64,000 bases of DNA from the NCBI GenBank assembly GCA_013377005.1, contig JACABE010000002.1, positions 219,527 to 283,526 on the forward strand, read 5' to 3'. This stretch comes from Bacteroidota bacterium (GTDB lineage: Bacteria; Bacteroidota; Bacteroidia; Bacteroidales; JACABE01). Position numbers and translations under genes: made by a program. Under the pieces are notes generated by a model. That model was not told the DNA's origin. It saw only the letters and a list, made by a program, of their open reading frames with translations, and did not search any database. The first letter of the stretch is position 1. The number at the start of each line of letters is the position of its first letter. This document shows positions 17,378-26,209 of the stretch, one piece after another.

Positions 17378-17992
17378 TTAATCATTTAAATTTCCGATAT
17401 CTTCAATCGGACTTCTCCTTTTAGTTTTCAATTGCTTAAAATGAGTAGGTGTAAGTCCTGTCATTTTTTTAAATTGATTGGATAAATGAGCCACACTACT
17501 ATAATTCATCTTATATGCTATTTCTGTAATGTTCATTTCATCATAAATAATCAGCTCTTTTATTCGCTCAATTTTATGAGATATAATAAATTGTTCAATA
17601 GTAGTTCCTTGTACTTCCGAAAATAAATTTGCCATATAAGTATAATCGTAATGTAATTTTTCGCTTAAATAATCAGAAAAATTCACTTTGATTAACTCAT
17701 CGGTATAATGAACCATTTCAACAATTGCATTTTTTATTTTTTCAATCAATACAGCCCGCTTGTCGTCCATCAATTCGAGTCCTGAGGTAAGCAAAGCTGT
17801 TTTAAGCAATTCTCTTTGTTCCATTGTAAGCGTTTCCATTACCTCAGCTTCGCCCAAATCGACAAGAATAAAGTGAAGTCCAAGTTTTTTCAACTCTTCT
17901 TTCACTGCTAATTTGCAGCGGTTGCTTACCATATATTTGATGTATAGCTTCACTAGGTTATTATTATTTATTATTAAAGGCAGGTATGTCAT
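17378..17992 (-). CDS. AraC-family transcription regulator
   Basis: 204 residues from ATG 17992; a GTG at 17953 (VKLYIKYMVSNRCK) matches the usual N-terminus of the family and may be the true start. The N-terminal ~85 residues look like the ferredoxin-like domain common in small Bacteroidota AraC proteins (AVKEELKKLGLHF, DLGEAEV). The C-terminal part carries two HTH motifs (MANLFSEVQGTTIEQFI; ITEIAYKMNYSSVAHLSNQF, then TGLTPTHFK). It is first in an operon with the hybrid kinase and receiver. A direct-repeat stress promoter lies about 200 bp upstream, so it may control itself and the regulon. Confidence 0.92.
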   Translation of the reverse strand: MTYLPLIINNNNLVKLYIKYMVSNRCKLAVKEELKKLGLHFILVDLGEAEVMETLTMEQRELLKTALLTSGLELMDDKRAVLIEKIKNAIVEMVHYTDELIKVNFSDYLSEKLHYDYTYMANLFSEVQGTTIEQFIISHKIERIKELIIYDEMNITEIAYKMNYSSVAHLSNQFKKMTGLTPTHFKQLKTKRRSPIEDIGNLND

Positions 17993-18018
17993 AAAGTAAT
18001 GCGCCCCCTGTTATGACA
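17987..18018 (-). promoter_or_regulatory. Inverted repeat at the araC-like start
   Basis: TGTCATAA (17987-17994) and TTATGACA (18011-18018) are an exact 8-bp palindrome across 16 bases, covering the upstream ATG. It could be an operator or a leader hairpin, and it favours use of the downstream GTG start. Confidence 0.35.
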
Positions 18019-18109
18019 ATTTTTAGAAAATGGGAACTATTGAGATTGTATGATTTGTTGTTGTTGAAATCAATATTTCTAATTTCAACCGTTTAATTCT
18101 TGATAAGAA

Positions 18110-18117
18110 CAAAGGTA
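18110..18117 (-). promoter_or_regulatory. -7 element TACCTTTG upstream of the AraC gene
   Basis: On the minus strand TACCTTTG (18117-18110) matches the housekeeping -7 consensus. It would give the AraC operon a second, shorter leader independent of the direct-repeat site. Confidence 0.4.
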
Positions 18118-18199
18118 CTATAAATACTCTGTACTAATTCATTTATTATCAAATATTAAAATGAAGATAATTCCTTATTTTTTAATATAGAATAATATG

Positions 18200-18267
18200 T
18201 AAAAATAAGAAAAGTATAAAGCATATAGCTTACACAATTATAATTAATACTTACATAATTCACACAT
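18200..18267 (-). promoter_or_regulatory. Direct-repeat stress promoter, site 6
   Basis: Minus strand: TGTGTGA then ATTATGTAA (18259-18251), 12 bp, ATTGTGTAA (18238-18230), 22 bp, TATTTTTA (18207-18200). Half-sites are perfect. The first gene downstream is the AraC-kinase-receiver operon, about 200 bp away. Confidence 0.72.
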
Positions 18268-18352
18268 TTTTGAATAAAGATTAAAACCAATCGATTTCTT
18301 ATTGACAATAAATAGAAGACTTACTTTTAAATATAGTTTACCTAATTAAAAA

Positions 18353-18384
18353 AAATACCAATAGCTATTAAGTTATTGGTATTT
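18353..18384. terminator. Hairpin terminator
   Basis: AAATACCAATA (18353-18363) pairs exactly with TATTGGTATTT (18374-18384). It follows the secreted 221-residue gene on the minus strand and separates it from the AraC promoter. Confidence 0.65.
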
Positions 18385-18454
18385 AAAACTAATAAAACTG
18401 AATGTATAGCGTCAATTAGTTTTTATTCTTCAACATTACTCACTTTTAGTGTAA

Positions 18455-19120
18455 TTACTTTGTAAGATATTGTTTACCATTAATTGTAATGGTTTTGCAA
18501 TGAATAATGGTATAACTTACTGAAGCAACTTCACCATTGTGCAAAATTTTTTTTACACCAGTATAGGATATCTCAGTACCTATTATAGCTAATTTCATAA
18601 ATTCGTCTTTTGCATTCAGTTTCATACGCAGAATGGTTTTATTGTCAAGCAAAAAACCTATTGCTTTCCCTCTTTTATCCTTTTGCATTTCGCTGATTTT
18701 AGCATTCCCTTTAATAAATTCATTTGCAATAACTTTTTCTTTTGCAATAGCTGGTGGTGTATCGTAGATAGTGACTCCATCCGCTGTAGCACTTATTAGT
18801 TTTATATCTTTGGTTTTTTTATTTTCAACTCCATTTACGGTTATTGTATTACCGGTTTTTAGAGCAGTTGTGAGTTGGCTTCCCATATAAGACGAAAATC
18901 TGATTAATAATACACCTTTCTCGGTTTGAAGATAAAATCCGTCATACACAAAGTTATCGTTATTCTTCCAATCACCAACTTTTCCCGAAAAAACGCTTAC
19001 TTGTTTTAATATTTTATTTTCTTTTTTTGCACCTCTTTTTTCGCCTTGTGCATCGGCTGTGTAAATAACAGCTAATAATAGTGTTATTACAATTGTTGTA
19101 AAAATTATTTTTGACTTCAT
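18455..19120 (-). CDS. Secreted protein of unknown function (221 aa)
   Basis: Signal peptide MKSKIIFTTIVITLLLAVIY with cleavage near ADAQ. The mature part is basic and beta-rich, with two similar segments (FSGKVGDWKNNDNFVYDGFYL and ISEMQKDKRGKAIGFLLDN) that look like two small beta-barrel or OB-type folds. No catalytic motif seen. It lies between hairpin terminators and is probably transcribed alone. Confidence 0.7.
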   Translation of the reverse strand: MKSKIIFTTIVITLLLAVIYTADAQGEKRGAKKENKILKQVSVFSGKVGDWKNNDNFVYDGFYLQTEKGVLLIRFSSYMGSQLTTALKTGNTITVNGVENKKTKDIKLISATADGVTIYDTPPAIAKEKVIANEFIKGNAKISEMQKDKRGKAIGFLLDNKTILRMKLNAKDEFMKLAIIGTEISYTGVKKILHNGEVASVSYTIIHCKTITINGKQYLTK

Positions 19121-19197
19121 GTTTTTATTGTTTTTGTTGTTAATATTATTCTATAATGAAATGATTTTTGGATGTTGAAAGAGCAATCTCTAACATT

Positions 19198-19241
19198 AAA
19201 TACAAAGCACTTTCATTAATATAAGTAAGTGCTTTGTATTT
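19198..19241. terminator. Strong hairpin terminator
   Basis: AAATACAAAGCACTT (19198-19212) pairs exactly with AAGTGCTTTGTATTT (19227-19241), a 15-bp stem followed by T-rich sequence on the plus side and A/T-rich sequence on the minus side. It ends the His-rich small-protein gene. Confidence 0.75.
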
Positions 19242-19266
19242 TTTGAATATTGATTTTTTTCAATAT

Positions 19267-19467
19267 TTATTTTTTCGCAACATGTTGTTTCAAAATCTCT
19301 TTTTGAGAATCTTTAGCAACTGCTGTGTGACCACAAGCTTTAATTGTACTTTGATGTGCTTTATCATGACTTGCTGCTTCATGATGTTTTGCTGCTTCAT
19401 GATGATGTTTTGCAGCTTCTTCTAAATGTTTCGCCGCATTTTTGTGGCTTTCGATGATTTTTTCCAT
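19267..19467 (-). CDS. Small His/Ala-rich helical protein (66 aa)
   Basis: The core is a repeated AAKHHHEAAKHHEAA pattern, which would form an amphipathic helix with clustered His. A single Cys lies in KACGHTAVA. Similar short proteins are common in Bacteroidota stress regions; metal binding is plausible but untested. It starts 39 bp downstream of a perfect stress promoter and ends at a strong hairpin, so it is a single-gene unit. Confidence 0.8.
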   Translation of the reverse strand: MEKIIESHKNAAKHLEEAAKHHHEAAKHHEAASHDKAHQSTIKACGHTAVAKDSQKEILKQHVAKK

Positions 19468-19505
19468 TTGTTATAAATTTTAACTGTGAATGAATTTTCA
19501 CAATA

Positions 19506-19573
19506 CAAAGGTATGTGGGCTAATCTCAAATGGTGTTACATAATTGAAGTTAAAAGTTACATCATTCACATAT
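19506..19573 (-). promoter_or_regulatory. Direct-repeat stress promoter, site 7
   Basis: Minus strand: TGTGA then ATGATGTAA (19565-19557), 12 bp, ATTATGTAA (19544-19536), 22 bp, TACCTTTG (19513-19506). Drives the small His-rich protein. Confidence 0.8.
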
Positions 19574-19594
19574 TTTCCAATACTTTGCATCGAT

Positions 19595-22072
19595 TTATTG
19601 CTTTATATATAATGGTAATGACATTGAAAAAACTTGACTGGGTGATTTTTTAAAAGTGGTAGAATAAATGGGTTTTCTTTGTCTGGTATGTACTCTAATT
19701 TGACTTTGCAAATTAACTTTAACAGCTTTGTGAATATTCTTATACTTTTCTACGGTTAATCGTGCCATCAGATAACTTACTGTTGACTCTGCTCCTTGGT
19801 TGAGATTTACGTGTGTTTCTTCCAACCCGTCATAGCAACCACCAGTGCATGGATTATATACAATTTGGTGTAAACGATTTTTCCCCAGAAACCAGTTAAA
19901 TGCTATTTGCATTTTTAAGCGGTATTCTTCATCACCAAATACATCATAAAATTTACATAAAGTCATAATAGTATAAGCTACATCAATGGGTTGTTCGCCA
20001 AAACTCTCGGCTTTCTCTCCTTTTTGCAGCCAGTTTTTGTTTGAAATTACTTCTATACCGTTTTCATTGTAAATTTGCGACAATAGAAAATTAAAAGATG
20101 AGGTTGCAATTTCTTTATAAATTGCTTCGCCTGTTAACGACCATGCATATATCATGGCTTCCGGCAAAATGCTATTGGCATAAGTTAGATAACTTTCAAA
20201 CCATTCCCATTTTTCGCTCGATTCGTGCTTATACATCTGAACCAATCTATCAGCAAATGTTTTTAAAAGGCTAATGTTTTCAGGATGTTCTATGGAAGTA
20301 TTATAGTAATACAAACCTTTTATGGCAAAAGCCATAGCTCTTGTAGAATGTATTGTTTTCAGATGATGGAATGATTTTTTAATAATTTTTTCTGCTTCTG
20401 ATATTATTTCCACAGGAAACAGAGCTTTTAATGATATTAAATAACCCAAAGCCCAAACAGCTCTTCCATTGGAATCATCTAAATTTACATCTATATTTTG
20501 GCTTGTAAATTTCAAATCCTTATCTACATAATTTTGAAAATTGCCATTGGTTTGCTGACAAAGCTTTATAAAATTGAGGTATTTTTTTATATCTGGAATA
20601 CAGTTTTCATCACCCGATATTTTAAAATACATACAGAGCGATATCATTGCTCTGGCATTATCATCCAATGTATAACCTGTTATGATATTAGGTTGATTGA
20701 TTTTCGAAAACTGAATGATACCCGTGCTGGTAGTCATTTGTTTTAAATGATTCAGTTTAATTTCAGGTAAATTATATTGTAATACTATTTTATCGTTGGC
20801 AATTTTTTTAAACAATATAGCATGTGCAATGGCAGAATTTTCCCATGCTGTGGAAACTATTTTTTGCAAAGTATTTGTACTTATATGCTTCCGTAATTTA
20901 TTATCGTTAAGTAAGCGGATTACACTATCAGCTAATTGTTGCGAATTGCGAAAGTCAAAAATAATCCCGGTATCTTTAGTCAAAACCTCTTTTGCATGAG
21001 GAATAGGTGTTGAAATGATAGGGCAACCACAACTCATGGCATAAGCAAATGTGCCACTTACTGCCTGATTAGGATCGTTGGTGGTGAATAAATAAATATC
21101 TGTTAATTGCAAATATTCAAGTAAATCATGCAAAGCAAGATAGCTATTGATAAACAATACATTTTCTTCCAATGCATATTGTTTTACTTTTTCTTCCAGC
21201 ATAGTTCTGTATTTTTCACCTTCCGTTTTCACAACTTCGGGGTGCGTTTTACCAATAATAAGAAATAAAACTTCAGGACATTGCTTAACAATTGCAGGTA
21301 ATGCATCTAATGTGGTTTCAATACTCTTCCCCGAACTGAGCAATCCAAATGTTGTAAGGATTTTTCGGTTTTTGAAAGCATATTTTACCTTTAATAAACT
21401 CTTACTCAAATGAGGAACCAAATGTGTTCCGTGTGCTATTACTGATATTTTTTGAGGAAGTACATCATAATCATTCGTTAATATTGTAGCAGAAGTTTGG
21501 GTCATTACAATAATTGATTCGCAGGCACCTGCTATACTCTTAATTTTCGCCTTTAATAACAAATCCGGATGTGATAAAACGGTATGAAAAACAATTGCAA
21601 CCGGTTTTGAAACATCATATAAGAATTGCTGAAAAGCTTGTTCCTGTTTCTTAAAAAAGCCAAACTCATGCTGGATTAAAACAATTTTGATACGTTCATC
21701 GTTATTGATAACAGCTGCTAAATATTTATATTCTGTAGCCAACGATGTTTTTAGTGTATATTTTACTTCTTCAGGATATGGATAAGTATTCCCATTTGAT
21801 TCCAATGCACAAACTTTTATTGAAAAGGAATTGCTGAATTTATTATTTAACGCTTTAATCAAATCTTGGGAATAAGTAGCAATACCACACTCTCGTGGTG
21901 GATATGAAGTTATGATTAAAATTTCATCCAACTCATTCTTGTTATCCAATATTTTATTATGCTTATTGTTTTGAGGAGATATTATTGATTGAAAAGTTTT
22001 TGCCATATCAGATAATATCGATTGATGTGTATTTTCGCCATCAAATTCATAGGAAACAGTTTCTTTCTTCAT
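19595..22072 (-). CDS. GT4 glycosyltransferase fused to an (alpha/alpha)-toroid domain
   Basis: 825 residues. Residues about 50-420 are a GT4/GT-B glycosyltransferase (SYPPRECGIATYSQ start, TFGLLSSGKSIE, FTTNDPNQAVSGTFAYAMSCGCPIIST). Residues about 440-790 are helical with the spacing of an (alpha/alpha)6 toroid (DDNARAMISL, DDSNGRAVWALGY, AMAFAIKGLY, WFESYLTYANS, PIDVAYTIMTLC). The gene follows the GH130 gene by 16 bp. Family knowledge: GT4 and GH130 genes pair in the making and recycling of mannosides in Bacteroidota. The product sugar cannot be named from sequence. Confidence 0.87.
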   Translation of the reverse strand: MKKETVSYEFDGENTHQSILSDMAKTFQSIISPQNNKHNKILDNKNELDEILIITSYPPRECGIATYSQDLIKALNNKFSNSFSIKVCALESNGNTYPYPEEVKYTLKTSLATEYKYLAAVINNDERIKIVLIQHEFGFFKKQEQAFQQFLYDVSKPVAIVFHTVLSHPDLLLKAKIKSIAGACESIIVMTQTSATILTNDYDVLPQKISVIAHGTHLVPHLSKSLLKVKYAFKNRKILTTFGLLSSGKSIETTLDALPAIVKQCPEVLFLIIGKTHPEVVKTEGEKYRTMLEEKVKQYALEENVLFINSYLALHDLLEYLQLTDIYLFTTNDPNQAVSGTFAYAMSCGCPIISTPIPHAKEVLTKDTGIIFDFRNSQQLADSVIRLLNDNKLRKHISTNTLQKIVSTAWENSAIAHAILFKKIANDKIVLQYNLPEIKLNHLKQMTTSTGIIQFSKINQPNIITGYTLDDNARAMISLCMYFKISGDENCIPDIKKYLNFIKLCQQTNGNFQNYVDKDLKFTSQNIDVNLDDSNGRAVWALGYLISLKALFPVEIISEAEKIIKKSFHHLKTIHSTRAMAFAIKGLYYYNTSIEHPENISLLKTFADRLVQMYKHESSEKWEWFESYLTYANSILPEAMIYAWSLTGEAIYKEIATSSFNFLLSQIYNENGIEVISNKNWLQKGEKAESFGEQPIDVAYTIMTLCKFYDVFGDEEYRLKMQIAFNWFLGKNRLHQIVYNPCTGGCYDGLEETHVNLNQGAESTVSYLMARLTVEKYKNIHKAVKVNLQSQIRVHTRQRKPIYSTTFKKSPSQVFSMSLPLYIKQ

Positions 22073-22088
22073 TTTAAAAGTAATTTTA

Positions 22089-23132
22089 TTATATTTCTAT
22101 TTTGACACATGTTAATAATTCTGCCAATAATGCAGATAAACTCAAAGAAGCAACAGCAATATGTGTATCTGCCGCTCCATAATAAATATACAAGGTGTCT
22201 CCAAACAAGGCAGTACCGGTAGGAAAAACTACATTATTCACTTCTCCTTTTACTTCCCATTTGTATTCAGGAGTAAACAACACATAAGGCAAACGGGCAA
22301 TTTCTTTACGAGGATCATCTAAATCTAACAATGCTGCTGCACAGGCTGAATAAACAAGCCCTTTATCAGTATCCTGTACCCCATGATATATCAATAACCA
22401 TCCATGCTCTGTTTCAATGGGGGGACAGCCACTTCCAATATAGTTTAACTCATGCTCATAGACTGGGTCCATGACAATATGATCCTGAAAATTCATGAAA
22501 TATTCGTGCCAAAATTCTTTTGTGAGTTCATTGAGGCTTTTAACAGAAACAAGCTGAATGCCAGGTCTTATCCGATGAAGAAAGACCAAATTTCCATTGA
22601 TTCTTCTGGGAAAGAAAACTACATTTTTATCCCATAACAATATTTTTTCTTCTGGATCTCCTTCCTGATAATAAAAATTATGATTATGATAATAGTTTTG
22701 ATTTACTTTACCAGCTTTTTCCACCAATGATACAAATCTTGCGTAAGTTATATGAGGTACAATGAGTCCTCTTTTTTTAAATTTCATTAGATTTTTTGAA
22801 GTAGCATAAGCGCCTCGTGCATTGGTTCCATCATAACCGGTATATGTCAAATAATACATATCATCAATCTTAACAATACGTGGATCTTCAACACCTTGCA
22901 ATTCATAATCAAATTCAGGAACCATGAAAGGTTTTTCCCATCGCTCTGATATTGTTAACGGTCCATCTAATCGACAATAGCCAATGGTTGAATTATTTCC
23001 GTTTCTAACAGCCCTGTAAAAAACATGAACATTGTCACCTTCTCTGATTGTAGCAGGGTTTAGTACAGCTTCATTTTCAAAAGCGAAATCAGTTTTAGAT
23101 AATAAAATACCTTCTTTTTTAACTTCTATCAT
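22089..23132 (-). CDS. GH130-family glycoside phosphorylase-like protein
   Basis: 347 residues, cytoplasmic, no signal peptide. GH130 beta-propeller features: NEAVLNPATI, VFYRAV, GVEDPRIVKIDDMYYLTYTGYD (general acid Asp in EDPR), GSGCPPIETEHGWLLIYHG, and VVFPTGTALFGDTLYIYYGAAD. Family members phosphorolyse or hydrolyse beta-mannosides. It is the first gene of a two-gene operon with the GT4 fusion. Confidence 0.9.
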   Translation of the reverse strand: MIEVKKEGILLSKTDFAFENEAVLNPATIREGDNVHVFYRAVRNGNNSTIGYCRLDGPLTISERWEKPFMVPEFDYELQGVEDPRIVKIDDMYYLTYTGYDGTNARGAYATSKNLMKFKKRGLIVPHITYARFVSLVEKAGKVNQNYYHNHNFYYQEGDPEEKILLWDKNVVFFPRRINGNLVFLHRIRPGIQLVSVKSLNELTKEFWHEYFMNFQDHIVMDPVYEHELNYIGSGCPPIETEHGWLLIYHGVQDTDKGLVYSACAAALLDLDDPRKEIARLPYVLFTPEYKWEVKGEVNNVVFPTGTALFGDTLYIYYGAADTHIAVASLSLSALLAELLTCVKIEI

Positions 23133-23555
23133 TTTTTAGTTTATTATTTTTTTCTCAGATTTAAAGGAATTTTAATGTGATTTAAGTAAGACTTAAGAAA
23201 GAAGAAATTATAATATATAAAATCTTCTTTCCTCTGTAAATAATCAAATTTAAATTGTAATTCATTCAGTTTTCTGAAAGTTTTGGGATTTCATTTGTAA
23301 GAGTTTGTAAGAGTATTGTTTCTTCTTTAATTAATAGTATATACTTTGTTTTATCATGAAGTACAAACAACTGAGATTCGTTTAGAATTACTGTTTCTTT
23401 TCTTATGAAACTTTAATTTCCTCACTTTCATATATTTATATCTAGACGATTTGCTATTAAGATCTGTTTTAAAGAAGCATTTCAATATTATCTTCTTTTA
23501 CTATATGACTATTTTTCAACTTCTATTTTTTTATCATCCTGAAAATGTTTCTACT
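23133..23555. other. AT-rich gap with no gene
   Basis: 423 bp between the GH130 gene and the YtxH gene. No ORF with coding character, no stress-promoter motif and no convincing hairpin seen. It should hold the GH130 operon promoter, but no clear TAnnTTTG box stands out. Confidence 0.5.
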
Positions 23556-23837
23556 TTATGTTGTTTTGTATGCCTTTTCTGATTTGGCTTCTTTTTCTGC
23601 TGCATTTTTATAATGATGTGCAAATTCCGAAACATCTTCCTTTACTTTTTCAAATTTTTCAGAAATACCATCCTTAAAATCATCAAATTTTTCTTTTAAA
23701 TCATCCACATAATCTTCCCCTTTTTTAGCTATTTTTTTGCGTGTAACCGATCCCTTTTCTGGAGCAAATAAAATTCCTAAAACTGCGCCGGTTGCAATAC
23801 CTGCTAATAAGCCTAAAACTACTTTTCCTGTACTCAT
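23556..23837 (-). CDS. YtxH-domain protein
   Basis: 93 residues. An N-terminal membrane segment (VVLGLLAGIATGAVLGILFAPEKG) followed by TRKKIAKKGEDYVDDLKEKFDDF and a long charged helix is the YtxH (general stress, Gsp) layout. Last gene of a leftward run of five small stress/envelope genes. Close relative of the protein at 30439. Confidence 0.9.
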   Translation of the reverse strand: MSTGKVVLGLLAGIATGAVLGILFAPEKGSVTRKKIAKKGEDYVDDLKEKFDDFKDGISEKFEKVKEDVSEFAHHYKNAAEKEAKSEKAYKTT

Positions 23838-23856
23838 GATATTTGTTTTTAATTGT

Positions 23857-24186
23857 TTATAATAAAATAATAAGGAGCAATATTATTATAATTATTGCGC
23901 CAACTGATAAATATACACCTCCACCTCTGGCTTCAGTTGCCTGAAGTTCGGTTTTAATGGCACGTACTTCTTTTCTTAAACTTTTCTTTTCTGATGCATT
24001 CAATTTTGATTTATCCATCTCCTTTATTTCATTTAACCGAAGCAATAAAGTTTTAGCTTCTGTTGCATCTTTAAGTTTGGAATCAACGATCACAGAAGAT
24101 ACAACCGTAGTTGTATCTTTAGCCATCAAAGGTTGAACGCATAATAACATAGTTGCTGTTATTAAACAAAATGCGATTTTCTTCAT
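23857..24186 (-). CDS. Small exported membrane protein (109 aa)
   Basis: Signal peptide (MKKIAFCLITATMLLCVQPL, then MAK), a charged coiled segment (LRLNEIKEMDKSKLNASEKKS), and a C-terminal membrane anchor (VGAIIIIILLLIILL). This layout is frequent in Bacteroidota stress clusters; no function is known. Flanked by DUF5670 and YtxH genes in the same direction. Confidence 0.8.
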   Translation of the reverse strand: MKKIAFCLITATMLLCVQPLMAKDTTTVVSSVIVDSKLKDATEAKTLLLRLNEIKEMDKSKLNASEKKSLRKEVRAIKTELQATEARGGGVYLSVGAIIIIILLLIILL

Positions 24187-24220
24187 GTTTTGTAAATTTT
24201 GATATTAATATTTTAATGAT

Positions 24221-24376
24221 TTAAACAATCTTTTTTCCTTGAATAACTCTCAGTAATATTGCAATAACAGCAATAACCAAAAGAATATGTATAATGCCTC
24301 CGGCATTGTACCCAAGAAATCCAACAGCCCATCCAATGATAAGCAGTATTGCTATTATATATAGTAAGTTTCCCAT
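24221..24376 (-). CDS. Lmo0937-like (DUF5670) small membrane protein
   Basis: ATG at 24374-24376 opens 51 codons: MGNLLYIIAILLIIGWAVGF, then LGYNAGGIIHILLVIAVIAI and a short basic tail. Two membrane helices around a Gly-rich turn with GGIIH are the DUF5670 signature. Expressed with stress genes in several phyla; function unknown. Lies between two genes of the same operon. Confidence 0.9.
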   Translation of the reverse strand: MGNLLYIIAILLIIGWAVGFLGYNAGGIIHILLVIAVIAILLRVIQGKKIV

Positions 24377-24401
24377 GATTTTTTATTTAATATTGATTTC
24401 T

Positions 24402-24905
24402 TTATTTGTTTTTACCTTTTCCACCACCATGACCTTGTCCTTTAGCTCTTCCATTGTCATGATTGCCATTTTTTAATGAACGTCTTTCAGAATGCATTTT
24501 GCCGCCAGCATTTCCTCTGCCTGGTCTTTCACCTATATTCTTTTGTAAATGATCATGATATCCTCTTGCGTACATACTTCTATGTTCTTTGAAATGATCA
24601 TAAGGTTTGTTGCCATGATAATCTTTCATCACTACTTTATATCCGCCATATAAATCATAATTTCTGTAACGTCTGGGGAGATTAGATCTGTGAATCCAGC
24701 TTCCTCTTTCGTAATAAATAAACAATGACGATCGAACATCATAATAAGCTTCTACATCCGGCAGATAGTAATAACTTACTTCGTTATATCCTACAGGACC
24801 CCACTTAGGAGGAGAACCTATATTTAAGTTTATTGAAACTTGTGAGTATAATGTATTCGCAAGAAATAACATTATTCCGATAACGATTAGTTTAAGGAAT
24901 TTCAT
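24402..24905 (-). CDS. Exported basic protein (167 aa)
   Basis: Signal peptide (MKFLKLIVIGIMLFLANTLY, SQ), then a conserved core with PPKWGPVGYNEVSYYYLPDV and WIHRSNLPRRYRNYDLYGGY, and a disordered Gly/His/Lys tail. This core is widespread in Bacteroidota as a protein of unknown function. Starts 3 bp after the lipoprotein gene. Confidence 0.8.
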   Translation of the reverse strand: MKFLKLIVIGIMLFLANTLYSQVSINLNIGSPPKWGPVGYNEVSYYYLPDVEAYYDVRSSLFIYYERGSWIHRSNLPRRYRNYDLYGGYKVVMKDYHGNKPYDHFKEHRSMYARGYHDHLQKNIGERPGRGNAGGKMHSERRSLKNGNHDNGRAKGQGHGGGKGKNK

Positions 24906-24908
24906 TTT

Positions 24909-25310
24909 CTATTTATTAAAAGTAGTTCTGGAAATTTCAACCCCGGAAGGGTAGCTATTATTACCTTGGTCTTCAGCTGTAATAAATATCTCTTTAACTT
25001 TGAAAGGTGTTGTTGCTGTTAACGTGGCTTTCTTGGCGTTTTTCACTATCAACTGACCAATATTTTTAGTTCCATCATTATCAGTTACTATCCAAACACT
25101 ATAGTTGTTTTTAGGTGGAGTTAATCTGTCGGCACTTGCCAGATTTTCTGCTGTAACATAAATAACATAGTTTTTATTTGAATCCTGTTTCTTTTTGGCA
25201 GTAATTTCAGCAGCTGGAGTTACTTTAGAGGTTGGAAATTTGGCAGTTGAAGAGCAGGATACAAAAAACAATACAACTAACACGAATATAATACTTTTTA
25301 AAGTTTTCAT
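24909..25310 (-). CDS. Lipoprotein of unknown function (133 aa)
   Basis: Lipobox LFFVSCSS predicts acylation at Cys19. The mature part is a single beta-rich domain (NYVIYVTAENLASADRL, YSVWIVTDNDGTKNIGQL) similar in pattern to the C-terminal domain of some anti-sigma proteins, though it lacks the rest of them. First gene of a five-gene leftward run. No stress motif was found upstream; a 15-codon ORF lies at 25384-25337. Confidence 0.75.
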   Translation of the reverse strand: MKTLKSIIFVLVVLFFVSCSSTAKFPTSKVTPAAEITAKKKQDSNKNYVIYVTAENLASADRLTPPKNNYSVWIVTDNDGTKNIGQLIVKNAKKATLTATTPFKVKEIFITAEDQGNNSYPSGVEISRTTFNK

Positions 25311-25486
25311 TTTGATTTCATTTTTAATTTACACACCTACTCTTTTGGTTTTTCGGTTGCTACCCCTTTGGAATGTTTGGTCATTTTAATTTTCCTGTTT
25401 TAAGCGTTTCTCCGTTATATTATATTTTCTGTATTGTCAGATAAATTATAATTGAATTACATAGAATATAAAATGAATTTAAAAGA

Positions 25487-25520
25487 CATTTATAATGCTT
25501 TAAAATACACATTATAAATG
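25487..25520 (-). terminator. Hairpin terminator
   Basis: CATTTATAATG (25487-25497) and CATTATAAATG (25510-25520) are exact complements across 12 bases, with TCTTTT following on the minus strand. It ends the barrel-protein operon. Confidence 0.65.
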
Positions 25521-25535
25521 CCCTTTAATCCTGAT

Positions 25536-26180
25536 TTAGAATCTTAAACCTAATGTTAATTGATACCATACGTTTTTGTAACGAGGTGTTGTAGAAGTAC
25601 CATCTCCATTATTATTTGAGAGATCCCATCCAACTCTTCCACCTATTACAAGCGAAGATATGTTAACATCAGCACCCCATATAAAACTAAAAGTATTCTT
25701 CCTAATATTATCATTATTAAATTCTTGTTCCTGTAAAGTGCTAACGATACTACTATTAAATGCATCACTTTGCTTAAGAAGATAAGAATATTGAGGTCCG
25801 GCCATGATAGTAAGAGCTTCTAATGGTTTTACTGTAAAAAAGATGGGTATATCGATATAATTTGTAGTTCGAGTAATTTCATAAGGAAAACCAAGTACTT
25901 TGCCTGTTGCTTTAAAACCCTTTTGAGAAAATAATATTTCAGGTTGTACACCTATAAATGCCCCGATAGGAATTGATACAAAACCACCAAGTACAAGTCC
26001 TAATTTTGGATCGGCCACAAAATCCTCGCCTTTTGTATCATATACATTTGATAAATTTGTACCGACTTTAAAACCAATTTTAAGAACTTCTCGGCTATCA
26101 TTTTTGTCCTGGGCATTTCCAATGTTAATCATACCAATTATAGCTATGATTATTAAAATTAACTTTTTTGAATTTTTCAT
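25536..26180 (-). CDS. PorT-type outer-membrane beta-barrel protein
   Basis: 214 residues with a signal peptide (MKNSKKLILIIIAIIGMINI, GNAQ), then repeated amphipathic strands (IGFKVGTNLSNVY, GVQPEILFSQKGFK, YIDIPIFFTVKPL, IMAGPQYSYLL) and a terminal aromatic strand (WYQLTLGLRF). This is the outer membrane beta-barrel (PorT-like) family. It follows the coiled-coil lipoprotein by 30 bp and shares its stress promoter. Confidence 0.88.
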   Translation of the reverse strand: MKNSKKLILIIIAIIGMINIGNAQDKNDSREVLKIGFKVGTNLSNVYDTKGEDFVADPKLGLVLGGFVSIPIGAFIGVQPEILFSQKGFKATGKVLGFPYEITRTTNYIDIPIFFTVKPLEALTIMAGPQYSYLLKQSDAFNSSIVSTLQEQEFNNDNIRKNTFSFIWGADVNISSLVIGGRVGWDLSNNNGDGTSTTPRYKNVWYQLTLGLRF

Positions 26181-26209
26181 TTTTTTTGTTTTTAAGATTA
26201 AGATTATGT

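Noticed and set aside
25337-25384. 15-codon ORF MTKHSKGVATEKPKE upstream of the lipoprotein gene
   Set aside because: Could be a leader peptide, but too short to support without conservation data.
25430-25480. Direct-repeat stress site upstream of the five-gene run ending at 25310
   Set aside because: Only one half-site-like CTATGTAA is present and the second half-site and -7 box are not at the right spacing.
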